DNA from: an uncultured Clostridia bacterium
GTDB lineage: Bacteria > Bacillota > Clostridia > Oscillospirales > CAG-272
Length of the DNA: 20,808 nucleotides
NCBI GenBank assembly: GCA_937892405.1
Contig: CALAFS010000261.1
Location: 1 to 20,808 of the forward strand
Reading direction: 5' to 3'
How positions within the stretch are numbered: the first letter of the stretch is position 1; each line of letters begins with the position of its first letter. The position numbers were made by a program, and so were the translations under genes. Of this stretch, positions 1 through 7,471 are shown in pieces. Under the pieces are notes generated by a model. The model saw nothing but the letters and a program-made list of their open reading frames with translations, searched no databases and was not told the DNA's origin.

Positions 1-313
1 GAGCACGCTTGCGGATACCCTTGCAAAGAAGCTTGCCGTCTGCCCGACGCTCGGTGCCGCCTATGAGAAGAGAAGCATTACCGAGCTTTCCGCCCTCGCC
101 GATGAGATCGACCGTGCCACCACAGAACTCGAAAATGCGGAACTCGCCTATAAGGAGATCGGCGACATCACCGCCGCCTCCGAGAGAATCCGCGACGACC
201 TTCTGCCGAAGATGGCGGCACTGCGCGCCGTCTGTGACGAGGCGGAGACAAAGACCGCTGCGAAATACTGGCCATTCCCGACCTACGGCGATCTTCTGTT
301 CGGTGTAAGATAA
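1..313 (+). CDS. glnN: Glutamine synthetase type III, C-terminal fragment
   Basis: This is the last 103 codons of a gene that begins outside the window; the reading frame is open from base 2 to the TAA at 311-313. The translated end contains KYWPFPTYGDLLFGVR, which closely resembles the conserved C-terminus of GSIII (GlnN) enzymes. These make glutamine from glutamate, ammonia and ATP in the cytoplasm. The preceding segment is a charged helical stretch (ADEIDRATTELENAELAYKE...), as expected for the GSIII C-terminal region. The catalytic domain is not visible, so activity cannot be judged. The gene is followed after 13 bases by a hairpin terminator. The assignment rests on the tail motif alone, but that motif is distinctive. 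Confidence 0.88.
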   Translation, partial: STLADTLAKKLAVCPTLGAAYEKRSITELSALADEIDRATTELENAELAYKEIGDITAASERIRDDLLPKMAALRAVCDEAETKTAAKYWPFPTYGDLLFGVR

Positions 314-326
314 AGCAGGAAAACAT

Positions 327-370
327 AAGACAAAAAGACAGTCTCTTTCGGAACTGTCTTTTTGTCTTGC
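327..370 (+). terminator. Bidirectional intrinsic terminator after glnN
   Basis: A perfect 16-bp inverted repeat (arms 327-342 and 353-368) encloses a 10-base loop. The stem contains A5 and T5 runs, so it can end transcripts from both directions. It lies between glnN and the convergent DUF4838 gene. Confidence 0.85.
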
Positions 371-374
371 CGGA

Positions 375-2117
375 TTACCTGACGATATAATACATGTTGT
401 ACCAGTTTTTCCGCTCTTTTTCATAGCGGCTCTTTTTGATGTATTCAAAGGACAGTGGGAGATTGATGCGTTCATTGATCTCCGTCAGCTTGTGGTCGAT
501 GACCTTTTTCTTCAGATTTTCTGCCGCTTCGGCGCGGCGCTCGTCGTCTTCGATACGCACGGTTTTCATGAATTCCATAGCCAGGTGCTCACGGTTGATG
601 CGTCTTCGGATTTCTTCCGTTTCCGCCACAGCCTCCGCCTGTTCAAACAGCTTGTCGCAGTATGCGATCAGCTCGTCGGAATAATACTCCGCATCGGCGT
701 TGTCGAAGATCGTGGCGACCCTGTCCGATACCGCCTCGGACATGAGTCTGACATATTCCTTGATATACGGCGCGCCTTTGCCGTATACGCCGTCAATGAA
801 TTCTCCGACAATTTTGTTTTCGTCGGCGTCGGGGTTCCAAAGCAATTTGGAGAATAAGTATGCTTTCAGATCTCCCATGGACGCGTCACCGCCGTAGGAG
901 AAGTTCCCCTGCATCAGCACGCCTTTCACCCCGTACTTTGCATACAGACGCAGATTGTGCGCGAACTCTTTGATGGGGAGCAGGGGCTGAAGATAATTTC
1001 TGAAATTCACCGCATACCCCCAGATATATACTCTCTCGCAGACAGCGGTCCACGCACTCAGATTCTCCATGAACAGCCGACAGTTTCTCGCACCGTATAC
1101 ATTATCGCCCTTTTTTGCCCATTCATCGAAGAAGGCGCCGACATGACAGTCGATATTCGCGATGCGGACGATCACATTTTTCCGCGGCTTTACCTTGCTC
1201 GGTGTCTTTTCGGAGTACGCATAGGCAAAGGTGTGGAGTAAGATGTCGGGGTAGTCTTTCTCAATATCTTCGGCGAGCTTATTGACAAAGGTGATGATAC
1301 TGCCGGAGGGAGAACCGTTTTCCTCGTCGATTTTTCTGCAATTCGGACATTGGCAATACCCGACCTCGTCATTTTGTGCGATCGAAAATACTTTGCAGGT
1401 GGGGTTTTCCCGGATCCAGCGCCGAAGCTGCGCTTTCGCGACACTTACCACCCCGGGATTGGAAAGACAGAGCTGCGTGCCCACTTTGTCATCTTCCCGC
1501 ACGGAAAAGTATTCCGGATGTGTCTCTTTATAGTATTTCGGCGGCACAAGGTCAAAGAAGGAGTGATGGCAGTTGAAAAACTTGAATTTCCCGCCGCGCT
1601 CGAGGGGGATCGGTGCAAGATTGGCGTTCAGCTTGTTTTTGACAGAAAACCCGGTGTCCCACGCGAAGCGGAAGTATGCCTCCCGGTATTCAAAAGCAGG
1701 CTTTTCCCGAATATCACAGCTCCCGATGGTGAGTTCCGCCAAAGCGTCAATCTTTTCGACATCTTTCGTGAAGGCGCGGAACCCGAGGAATCGTTCGAGA
1801 AAGGCGTACACACCGTACATCGTACCGCGCGGCGTATTTCCCGCGATCAGAATATCGGAGGCGAGCGTCCTGATGACATACCCCTCGTCTCCGACATCGT
1901 CAATATCGGCATTGTTGTCTCTTGCCGCTTTTCCGACCAGGATTTCCTTGCCGCGCCTCGGACATCTGTCCGAGAAATAGGGAATGAATACATTCGTGCT
2001 TTGATAAATATATTTTTGCAACTCCGAGGCGGCGAAATGCTCCGTGACATCGGCAAATTCGGATGTCACGATAAAATATTCGCACCTGCCGTCTTTGATG
2101 ATTTCATATTGACTCAT
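375..2117 (-). CDS. DUF4838 domain-containing protein (GH20/GH67-like fold)
   Basis: A protein of 580 aa. Residues about 1-140 resemble the N-terminal domain that precedes the catalytic barrel in alpha-glucuronidase and hexosaminidase families (RGKEILVGK; ILIAGNTPRGTMYGVYAFLERFLGFRAF). Residues about 165-430 match the DUF4838 pattern, including the block QNDEVGYCQCPNC with its closely spaced cysteines. No signal peptide is seen, so it probably acts inside the cell. DUF4838 proteins are thought to act on carbohydrates, but no reaction is established here. The ATG at 2117 is preferred over the longer frame (to 2189) because GGGAGG lies 10 bases upstream and the longer start would overlap the -35 element. 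It is divergent from an AraC regulator, a common arrangement for sugar-induced genes. Confidence 0.8.
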   Translation of the reverse strand: MSQYEIIKDGRCEYFIVTSEFADVTEHFAASELQKYIYQSTNVFIPYFSDRCPRRGKEILVGKAARDNNADIDDVGDEGYVIRTLASDILIAGNTPRGTMYGVYAFLERFLGFRAFTKDVEKIDALAELTIGSCDIREKPAFEYREAYFRFAWDTGFSVKNKLNANLAPIPLERGGKFKFFNCHHSFFDLVPPKYYKETHPEYFSVREDDKVGTQLCLSNPGVVSVAKAQLRRWIRENPTCKVFSIAQNDEVGYCQCPNCRKIDEENGSPSGSIITFVNKLAEDIEKDYPDILLHTFAYAYSEKTPSKVKPRKNVIVRIANIDCHVGAFFDEWAKKGDNVYGARNCRLFMENLSAWTAVCERVYIWGYAVNFRNYLQPLLPIKEFAHNLRLYAKYGVKGVLMQGNFSYGGDASMGDLKAYLFSKLLWNPDADENKIVGEFIDGVYGKGAPYIKEYVRLMSEAVSDRVATIFDNADAEYYSDELIAYCDKLFEQAEAVAETEEIRRRINREHLAMEFMKTVRIEDDERRAEAAENLKKKVIDHKLTEINERINLPLSFEYIKKSRYEKERKNWYNMYYIVR

Positions 2118-2160
2118 TTTGAGCGCCTCCCATATGGATAGATTCATCTCTGACAGCTTC

Positions 2161-2189
2161 ATTATAACGCATGCACAGACCTGCCGCAA
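2161..2189 (-). promoter_or_regulatory. Promoter of the DUF4838 gene
   Basis: On the minus strand, TTGCGG (2184-2189) and a perfect TATAAT (2161-2166) are separated by 17 bases. The start point would fall near 2154, leaving a leader of about 37 bases before the ATG at 2117. Confidence 0.65.
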
Positions 2190-2246
2190 TGCTTTGATTT
2201 GCCTTTGAATTTATCTTCGCTTGTCTTTTCTCCGAGAGAAAAAAGT

Positions 2247-2272
2247 AAAAAATCGGATCGGTAAAGATCCGA
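2247..2272 (-). terminator. Minus-strand hairpin with T6 tail in the divergent intergenic region
   Basis: TCGGATC and GATCCGA (2253-2259 and 2266-2272) form a 7-bp stem with a 6-base loop. Read on the minus strand it is followed by TTTTTT (2247-2252), the form of an intrinsic terminator. It lies upstream of both divergent promoters, so it could instead be an operator for the AraC regulator. Confidence 0.45.
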
Positions 2273-2278
2273 AATCTC

Positions 2279-2306
2279 TTGACAAACCTGGATTTTTGTG
2301 TATACT
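2279..2306 (+). promoter_or_regulatory. Promoter of the AraC-family gene
   Basis: TTGACA (2279-2284) and TATACT (2301-2306) are separated by 16 bases. This is a near-consensus sigma-A promoter 23 bases before the start codon. AGGAG at 2314-2318 follows as the ribosome binding site. Confidence 0.75.
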
Positions 2307-2328
2307 GGAAAGCAGGAGATGAGACAAC

Positions 2329-3207
2329 ATGAGACAAGAAAAATTAAAATATCATTTTGAAGTCAATCAAATGAACGATCCGCTGTCTTACGAGACAATA
2401 GATCTTCTTCAGCTTGGGGTCGCACATTGCGGTCTCGGCACGACGGTCGGGTGCCATACGCACGGAGATTTCTATGAGCTGACGGTTGTCACCGCGGGAC
2501 GGGGAAGCGTGACAACCAACGGCGTGACCCTGCCGGTCGAAAAGGACGATATCTATTTGTCTTTGCCGTATGACACGCACCGTATGGATGCGGCGACGGA
2601 TGTCGGAATGAATTATTATTTCTTCGCATTCCGTGTTACGGATGCGGAACTCTCAAAGCAGATGTGCAGACTCTCGGACTCTGTCAGAGGCGAAGATGCG
2701 CGTTTTTTCCGTAACGATACCCTAAAACAGCTGGTAGCCTCCGCCATCGGGGAGATTGACTCTCCGCGTCTTTACAAAAAGCGCTATCTCTCCGCGCTCT
2801 TTACGCAGACGGTGATTCAGATTCTGCGCTCTCATGCGAAATATACGATCAAGAACCTGCACACGCAAACGAAAAACGAGCTCTGCTATCAGATCATGTC
2901 CTACATCAATACAAACCTTTATACCATGACGGCGCTTGCCGATCTCTCCGCCGCGCTGAACTACGATTATGCCTACCTCTCCCGGATTTTTGCGAAAACC
3001 ACGGCAGGCACCATCGCGGATTATTATCGGGAACAGCGTCTCGAGCGCGCACGCATGCTGATACGGGAAGGGGAACTTAACTTCACGCAGATCGCCGAGA
3101 AACTGCATTATTCCTCCATCTATTCGTTCAGCAAGGCATTCAAGGAGAAATATCGCCTTTCACCGCGAGAATACAGAAGATCTCTCAGAGAGGAAAAGAA
3201 ACATTAA
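2329..3207 (+). CDS. AraC family transcriptional regulator
   Basis: A protein of 292 aa with the usual two-domain layout. Residues about 25-110 form a cupin-type sensor domain (CHTHGDFYELTVVTAGRGSV with H43, H45 and E50; H84 further on). Residues about 190-288 hold two helix-turn-helix motifs, ending in the AraC signature (FTQIAEKLHYSSIYSFSKAF, then LSPREYRR). Such proteins bind a small ligand, often a sugar, and control neighbouring genes. The divergent DUF4838 gene 211 bases away is the obvious target candidate. The ATG at 2329 has AGGAG 10 bases upstream and a near-consensus promoter. A bidirectional terminator follows the stop. The ligand cannot be inferred. Confidence 0.9.
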   Translation: MRQEKLKYHFEVNQMNDPLSYETIDLLQLGVAHCGLGTTVGCHTHGDFYELTVVTAGRGSVTTNGVTLPVEKDDIYLSLPYDTHRMDAATDVGMNYYFFAFRVTDAELSKQMCRLSDSVRGEDARFFRNDTLKQLVASAIGEIDSPRLYKKRYLSALFTQTVIQILRSHAKYTIKNLHTQTKNELCYQIMSYINTNLYTMTALADLSAALNYDYAYLSRIFAKTTAGTIADYYREQRLERARMLIREGELNFTQIAEKLHYSSIYSFSKAFKEKYRLSPREYRRSLREEKKH

Positions 3208-3250
3208 AAAAGTGCGGACCCGAATCGGATAGGTTCAGGTCCGCACTTTT
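3208..3250. terminator. Bidirectional terminator between araC-type gene and smpB
   Basis: The 13-bp arms AAAAGTGCGGACC (3208-3220) and its complement (3238-3250) flank a 17-base loop. A and T tracts at the stem base let it work for both convergent genes. It touches the smpB stop codon. Confidence 0.85.
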
Positions 3251-3732
3251 CAGTCTTCGCCGCTTCCGCGGCGATCCTTCATCTGCCGTTCGATCACGCG
3301 GTCGGCGTCCCGCCGCGCCATGTCGTCCCGTTTGTCATACAGCTTTTTACCACGGCAAAGCCCGATCGCCATCTTCACGCGTGAGCCTTTGTAATAGAGC
3401 GAGAGAGGCACCAGCGTGTAGCCCTCCCGCGTCACAAGTCCTACGAGCTTCATAATTTCTTTTTTGTGCATGAGGAGCTTTTTCTCCCGCAGAGGATCGC
3501 GGTTGAAAATGTTTCCTTGCTCATACGGACTGATGTGCACGCCGAGTGCATACATCTCGCCGTCGCGGATGTCGCAGTACGCGTCTTTCAGATTGACCGC
3601 ACCCGCGCGCACGGACTTGACCTCCGTGCCGAAGAGCGCGACGCCCGCTTCGTATACTTCTTCGACGAAATAATCGTGCCGTGCCTTGCGGTTTTCCGCA
3701 ATGACCCGTCCGTCTGTCTTTTTTGCCTGCAT
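3250..3732 (-). CDS. smpB: SsrA-binding protein SmpB
   Basis: A 160-aa protein, the normal length for SmpB, the partner of tmRNA in trans-translation that rescues stalled ribosomes in the cytoplasm. Diagnostic segments are ARHDYFVEEVYEAGVALFGTEVKSVR near the N-terminus, the core ISPYEQGNIFNRDPLREKKLL, VPLSLYYKGSRVKMAIGLCRGKKLYDKRD, and a basic C-terminal tail that enters the decoding site in the family. The start at 3732 has GGAGG 8 bases upstream. It has its own promoter (3763-3791) and lies leftward of spoIIR with a 67-base gap. No tmRNA gene (ssrA) was recognised in the window. Confidence 0.96.
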   Translation of the reverse strand: MQAKKTDGRVIAENRKARHDYFVEEVYEAGVALFGTEVKSVRAGAVNLKDAYCDIRDGEMYALGVHISPYEQGNIFNRDPLREKKLLMHKKEIMKLVGLVTREGYTLVPLSLYYKGSRVKMAIGLCRGKKLYDKRDDMARRDADRVIERQMKDRRGSGED

Positions 3733-3762
3733 ACCGTGCCTCCGTTTCGTCTTTTCCTTCCT

Positions 3763-3791
3763 ATCATATCACAAGACGGGGAGAAATGCAA
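3763..3791 (-). promoter_or_regulatory. Promoter of smpB
   Basis: On the minus strand, TTGCAT (3786-3791) and TATGAT (3763-3768) are separated by exactly 17 bases. They lie 30 bases before the smpB start. Confidence 0.6.
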
Positions 3792-3799
3792 CGGTTTTT

Positions 3800-4420
3800 T
3801 TACTTTCTCTTCGGATCGGTGCCGCTTTTTTCGCGGAACATGCCAGATACCGCCTCGAGCAGCTTGAAGCGCACGCGGTAACCGCCCGAGATCAGACGGC
3901 GCTCACTCTCGCTGTACGCACCGAGTCCGTCGTCGGCGGGCGCGTCCTCCGTTGCCATGTCAAGACAAAGAGGAGGGAACATCACACACCACCAGTTTCT
4001 GCCCTCTGCCGCTCCGATCAGGACGCGCAGAGAAGGGTAATATCCCGCCGGCAGGGTAAAGGTTTCATACACCCGCGTCTCGTACCATTCGACCGAGAAG
4101 GTAATGTCGGCGGTGTCACTTACACCGCGTGCGGAAAGAAATTCGTTGACATGCTCCCGCATTTCCGGGATCATCCGTCGCACGAGAGATTCCGCTTCTT
4201 CCATCGTCTTCGCTGTGCCGAGCACCGATCCGTATGTAAGAAGCAGGTCGTCTCTCACCGCGAACTTTGTGCTTTGATCTTCTTCGCTGTCCGAGTTCGC
4301 GAGGACATGCAGGCGGATCGTGTCGGTGTAGATGGCGGCGTCCGCCTCCGTCGGCATGACGGCGAGCAGAAGCGTCGCGAGCAGGATTGCGAGCACCGGT
4401 AATACAACGCTTTTTTTCAT
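3800..4420 (-). CDS. spoIIR: Stage II sporulation protein R
   Basis: A 206-aa protein from the ATG at 4420. Residues 1-28 form a signal peptide (MKKSVV, a hydrophobic stretch, then TEADA). The mature part carries the SpoIIR signatures RLHVLANSDSEEDQSTKFAVRD and RNWWCVMFPPLCL. In Bacillus, SpoIIR is made in the forespore under sigma-F and signals across the septum to activate SpoIIGA, the pro-sigma-E protease. GAGGTG lies 9 bases before this ATG. A GTG four codons upstream (4432) is in frame but overlaps the ribosome binding site region. A sigma-F-like promoter lies just upstream and a terminator separates the gene from the DUF3048 gene. It is the clearest sign that the organism forms endospores. 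Confidence 0.94.
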   Translation of the reverse strand: MKKSVVLPVLAILLATLLLAVMPTEADAAIYTDTIRLHVLANSDSEEDQSTKFAVRDDLLLTYGSVLGTAKTMEEAESLVRRMIPEMREHVNEFLSARGVSDTADITFSVEWYETRVYETFTLPAGYYPSLRVLIGAAEGRNWWCVMFPPLCLDMATEDAPADDGLGAYSESERRLISGGYRVRFKLLEAVSGMFREKSGTDPKRK

Positions 4421-4455
4421 AAAGGAAAACACCTCGTTTCGTTTTTTCTTCCGAG

Positions 4456-4483
4456 AGTGTTTCCATATTTCATAAGATTATTC
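4456..4483 (-). promoter_or_regulatory. Sigma-F-like promoter of spoIIR
   Basis: On the minus strand, GGAAACACT (4456-4464) fits the forespore sigma-F -10 pattern GGnnAnAnT at every defined base. GAATA (4479-4483) lies 14 bases upstream and differs from the -35 pattern G(C/T)(A/T)TA at one base. The start would be about 30 bases before the ATG. Alternative sigma-A elements here are poor (15-base spacer). Confidence 0.6.
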
Positions 4484-4492
4484 ACAAAAGGC

Positions 4493-4532
4493 AAAAAATG
4501 TGGGGCAGAATTTTAACTGCCCCGCATTTTTT
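4493..4532 (-). terminator. Terminator of the DUF3048 gene
   Basis: Sixteen-base arms (4493-4508 and 4517-4532, one G-T pair) include the core GGGGCAG/CTGCCCC and are flanked by A6 and T6. The hairpin overlaps the stop codon and insulates spoIIR from upstream reading. Confidence 0.87.
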
Positions 4533-5655
4533 ATTGAATGGTAACGGATTTTTTCATGGAAGACTTGAAGAAAGAGAAATAGGAGTTTCCGCGGTATACC
4601 GTGAGACGGTTACCGTCGAGCCCCGTGAAGACCATCTTTCCGTCCGTGAACTTCCATGTGAATTCGGTCAGCGCGCCGCCCGAAATGTAGTAGCCGCCGC
4701 CCGAGCTTTCCGTGTCAAGAACCGTCGTGACCCCGTCCGCCTTTTCGTAGGTTGTCGCGTCCGCAAAGAGGAGAAAGACATTTTTGAAGGTGATGTTTTT
4801 CCCGTTCAGTGTGTCGATCTTCCGGCTTCCGCATTTGGAGTAGCAGTAGGTGCCTGCCTCTGCGTTGTAGTAAAGCTCGGTCTCGTTGGATTCGGAATAG
4901 GGGAGAAGGACGGTGGAGGCACTCTTTCCGCTCGGCGTCGGTTCTTTTCCGAAATCGTAGAACCCGTAGGGGAGCACGCTTGCCTCCGTGCGTACGGTAG
5001 AGATCCCGGACGCCGCCAGCGCCGCGCTGATCAGATCTCCGTTCGTGTAGTGGAATACCGTATTTTCGGTATAAGCGAAGGAGTCGGAGCGGGAGAGGTC
5101 TAGCACGCCCACTCCTTCGGTACCCTTTACCTCGGCGGGATCGTCGGAACCGACCGCGACCGGAATCGCGTCAAACGAGCGGATAAGAGAGGTCATGTAG
5201 TCCCGCGCCATGCCGAGCGCACCGATTTTTCCGAGTTTTTTCGGGTCACTCTGATAGACGAGGTAGCGTGTTCCGCCCCCTTCGTAAGGGAATTCAAAAA
5301 CCACAGAAGCCGACGACATGCCGTAAAGGTACTGTGTGTTTTCGGTCACGAAGGCGATGTGACGGAGCTTCGCGAGTCGCTCCGAGGTCTCAAGCCCCGT
5401 GAGCGCGTCCGTAAATTTGGGAATATAAATGACGGGTTCCTCCGGATCGTTTGTCGGAGTGTCGCCCGTCTTGCTGCCGTCTTTATTTTCATCGGTATCA
5501 CCGTTATTTTCATCGGTATTTCCGCTGTCCGGTGCAGGGGATTTTTGCCAGCCGTCCGCCGCGAAGCCCACGGCACATATCAGGACGGTGGCAATGAGGA
5601 TCAGGACAATCACACGGTAGAGATTGCCGCTTTTTGTCGCTTTCATGTTTGCCAT
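4531..5655 (-). CDS. DUF3048 domain-containing protein (YerB-like), membrane-anchored
   Basis: A protein of 374 aa. Residues about 11-33 form one hydrophobic segment (YRVIVLILIATVLICAVGFAA), read as a signal anchor or uncleaved signal; there is no good lipobox. A low-complexity acidic linker (about 40-72, rich in D, N, T, E) follows. Residues about 95-200 match the DUF3048 N-terminal domain (SASVVFEFPYEGGGTRYLVY, then QSDPKKLGKIG and ARDYM). Residues about 260-374 match its C-terminal domain (ITFKNVFLLFAD...). The family (Bacillus YerB) is extracytoplasmic with no firmly known activity. The start is uncertain: ATG 5655 has AGGAGG 14 bases upstream, while ATG 5646 has AAAGGA at 9 bases. It lies 73 bases below the 93-aa gene with no terminator between, so the two may be co-transcribed. 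Confidence 0.85.
   Translation of the reverse strand: MANMKATKSGNLYRVIVLILIATVLICAVGFAADGWQKSPAPDSGNTDENNGDTDENKDGSKTGDTPTNDPEEPVIYIPKFTDALTGLETSERLAKLRHIAFVTENTQYLYGMSSASVVFEFPYEGGGTRYLVYQSDPKKLGKIGALGMARDYMTSLIRSFDAIPVAVGSDDPAEVKGTEGVGVLDLSRSDSFAYTENTVFHYTNGDLISAALAASGISTVRTEASVLPYGFYDFGKEPTPSGKSASTVLLPYSESNETELYYNAEAGTYCYSKCGSRKIDTLNGKNITFKNVFLLFADATTYEKADGVTTVLDTESSGGGYYISGGALTEFTWKFTDGKMVFTGLDGNRLTVYRGNSYFSFFKSSMKKSVTIQ
5483..5519. repeat. Two-copy 16-bp direct repeat encoding the DUF3048 linker
   Basis: TTATTTTCATCGGTAT occurs at 5483-5498 and 5504-5519, a period of 21 bases. In the protein it gives a 7-residue repeat, NTDENNG then DTDENKD, in the disordered linker after the membrane segment. 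Confidence 0.8.
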
Positions 5656-5728
5656 TCCTTTCTTTTTTACCTCCTCGGAGGGACGCGCGGAATTCTTCCG
5701 TCCGCGCCCCTCCGGTTTCGCCCGCCGC

Positions 5729-6010
5729 TTACTTATTGTAGCGGTCGAGCCATGCTTCCGCTGTCTCCAGTGCGTCGGCGAGTCCGTTTGAGATGGTCTG
5801 TTTTTCCGGAGCGCCGTCGTGGCGTAGAAGCTGAACCACGATCTTGTCGGGAATCTCGTCCCCGCTCCCGCTGTCACGCTCGGTCATGATCATCATATGT
5901 ACATGATAGTTTTCCGAGAGATCTCCGTAGTAGATGTCTTTGTCCTGACGAACGAGGGGTCTTCCCTTATATTCGAGAAAACCGCCCTTGATGCCTTCTG
6001 CATTCAGCAT
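5729..6010 (-). CDS. Small hypothetical protein, 93 aa
   Basis: This is a small protein I cannot name. It begins MLNAEGIKGGFLEYKGRPLVR, and its core reads DIYYGDLSENYHVHMMIM, then PDKIVVQLLRHD. It looks like a compact soluble alpha/beta protein with no membrane segment, signal peptide or cysteines. The style resembles small conserved hypothetical proteins of Clostridia, but that is an impression. The ATG at 6010 has AAGGAG 8 bases upstream; the longer frame to 6061 lacks such a site and would run close to the promoter. It has its own promoter (6074-6102) and is followed by the DUF3048 gene on the same strand. No function is offered. Confidence 0.75.
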   Translation of the reverse strand: MLNAEGIKGGFLEYKGRPLVRQDKDIYYGDLSENYHVHMMIMTERDSGSGDEIPDKIVVQLLRHDGAPEKQTISNGLADALETAEAWLDRYNK

Positions 6011-6073
6011 TGTAAAGTCTCCTTTCCGTTGATATTTGGAAAATGTCGGCGGCATGTCCACCTTCCGTCCTCT

Positions 6074-6102
6074 ATCATAGCAGACCCGTTTGTCTCTGTA
6101 AA
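6074..6102 (-). promoter_or_regulatory. Promoter of the 93-aa protein gene
   Basis: On the minus strand, TTTACA (6097-6102) and TATGAT (6074-6079) are separated by 17 bases, each one base off consensus. It probably also drives the DUF3048 gene. Confidence 0.65.
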
Positions 6103-6146
6103 GTGCTTCGACAAAAAGAGACGCTGTGAAGATTCCGCAAAAACCG

Positions 6147-7358
6147 CTATTTTGCGAGAAACGGCGTATGACGGAGCAGGGCGGTTGCCGCCCTCGGCTT
6201 CGGCATTGCCGATTCCGCGACCTCGTCCGCCGCGTCCGCGCGCATCTTCCCGGGAATGGCTTCGGGAGGGAGCGCGTCTTTGGCGGAGGGCTTGGTCAGA
6301 ATCGGGATTTTTGCGGTGCGCTTTGTGGCTTTCAGGAAGGCTTGTCCGCGCCCGTTCAGCGCGAGAACCTGCGTGTAGGTCGGTGGTGCCGAGACTTCGG
6401 AGGAGGTAACGCCGAAGAAAGAGAACCACATGGCACGGCGGATTCGCGCATTGGTGTACTTTTTGGTTTCCGAAAGGGTCGCAAGAGAAGTGATGCCGGT
6501 TGCCTCACGGCTTTTTTTCGCGAGGCGGGTATATAAACCGCCCGTCGCGTCACGGATTTCCGGGACGGTCGGGGTGGGGTTTAATCGGAAGAAAGAAAGA
6601 ATCGCGGGGGAGAGACGCTCGGCGTCCGCGGGACATTCCCCGCGGGAGATCGCCGCACGGTAGACGGCGGCAACTTCCGCCGAAAGATAAGAGAGCGCGC
6701 GGAGATCCCCCTCGAGGAGATGTTTTCGCACTGCTGTCGCGCTCGGGTGAGAATCTTCCGCCAGCTCGCATTGCGCATAGTCCGCCCCCTCCCGTTTTAC
6801 GGTATGAGGGAGAAGTCCGGCGTCCTCGCGCGTGATCGCCTTCAGGTATTCCATCGCGAGAATGTTGTTCGGTCGGAAGATATCCGCCGCAAAATCCGTC
6901 GCGAAGAGTCTTCGGTAGATCTCTTCCGCGGTGGCAGGGTATCCGCCGCTGCGGGTGTCCTTCAGTGCCTCGCGGAACGCTTTTTGATATTCGGGTGTCA
7001 TCATGTTTTCCGCCGCGCGTGAGAGCGTCGTGAGGTCGCCCGACTCGGAGCCGAAAGAGAGGATATCTATCCCGCCGACCGAGCGAATCAGCCGTACGGC
7101 GGCTGTGGCATAGAATTCCGCGCCGGAGGCGGAGTAAGGAAAGGGAATCTCAAGTACGAGATCCGCCCCGCCGCGTACGGCGGCTTCGGCACGCACCCAT
7201 TTGTCCGCGATCGCAATGTCTCCCCGCTGAACGAAGGTTCCGCTCATAAAAGCAATGACCGTCGTCTCTTCGTCGAAGGCTTCGCGGATCTTCCGGATCT
7301 GATAGGCATGTCCGGTATGAAAGGGATTGTATTCCGCGATGACGGCGACATTTTTCAT
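6147..7358 (-). CDS. tmcAL: tRNA(Met) cytidine acetate ligase TmcAL (YlbM)
   Basis: A 403-aa protein, a normal length for TmcAL. The enzyme uses ATP and acetate to acetylate the wobble cytidine of elongator tRNA-Met (ac4C34). The N-terminal nucleotidyltransferase domain shows the AEYNPFHTGH motif (residues 8-17; H14 and H17), MSGTFVQRGDIAIADKW (38-54), ADLVLEIPFPYS (65-76) and SFGSESGD (101-108). NNILAMEYLKA and HPSATAVRKHL follow in the middle. The ATG at 7358 is chosen because AAGGA lies 9 bases upstream and homologues begin with this sequence; the open frame to 7682 is overlap with ackA on the other strand. It is divergent from ackA, whose product interconverts acetate and acetyl phosphate. 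Confidence 0.93.
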   Translation of the reverse strand: MKNVAVIAEYNPFHTGHAYQIRKIREAFDEETTVIAFMSGTFVQRGDIAIADKWVRAEAAVRGGADLVLEIPFPYSASGAEFYATAAVRLIRSVGGIDILSFGSESGDLTTLSRAAENMMTPEYQKAFREALKDTRSGGYPATAEEIYRRLFATDFAADIFRPNNILAMEYLKAITREDAGLLPHTVKREGADYAQCELAEDSHPSATAVRKHLLEGDLRALSYLSAEVAAVYRAAISRGECPADAERLSPAILSFFRLNPTPTVPEIRDATGGLYTRLAKKSREATGITSLATLSETKKYTNARIRRAMWFSFFGVTSSEVSAPPTYTQVLALNGRGQAFLKATKRTAKIPILTKPSAKDALPPEAIPGKMRADAADEVAESAMPKPRAATALLRHTPFLAK

Positions 7359-7387
7359 CTTCTTCTGTCCTTTTTGGAAAAAAGTTC

Positions 7388-7416
7388 TTGCATAGCGGGG
7401 AAATCGGGTGTATAAT
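7388..7416 (+). promoter_or_regulatory. Promoter of ackA
   Basis: TTGCAT (7388-7393) and TATAAT (7411-7416) are separated by 17 bases. The leader to the ATG at 7472 is about 48 bases and contains a GC-rich stretch (CCGCCGCGTGGGCGGCGG) able to fold on itself. Confidence 0.8.
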
Positions 7417-7471
7417 AAACGCAGTAAACTTTGTGCCGCCGCGTGGGCGGCGGAATGGGAGAAATGATAAA

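Noticed and set aside
1350..2141. A 263-codon plus-strand frame across the DUF4838 gene
   Set aside because: It lies antisense to the recognised DUF4838 protein and runs over that gene's start region; no family resemblance.
3733..3799. Possible tmRNA (ssrA) gene next to smpB
   Set aside because: The gap is only 67 bases and contains only the smpB promoter; no tmRNA-like structure was seen here or elsewhere.
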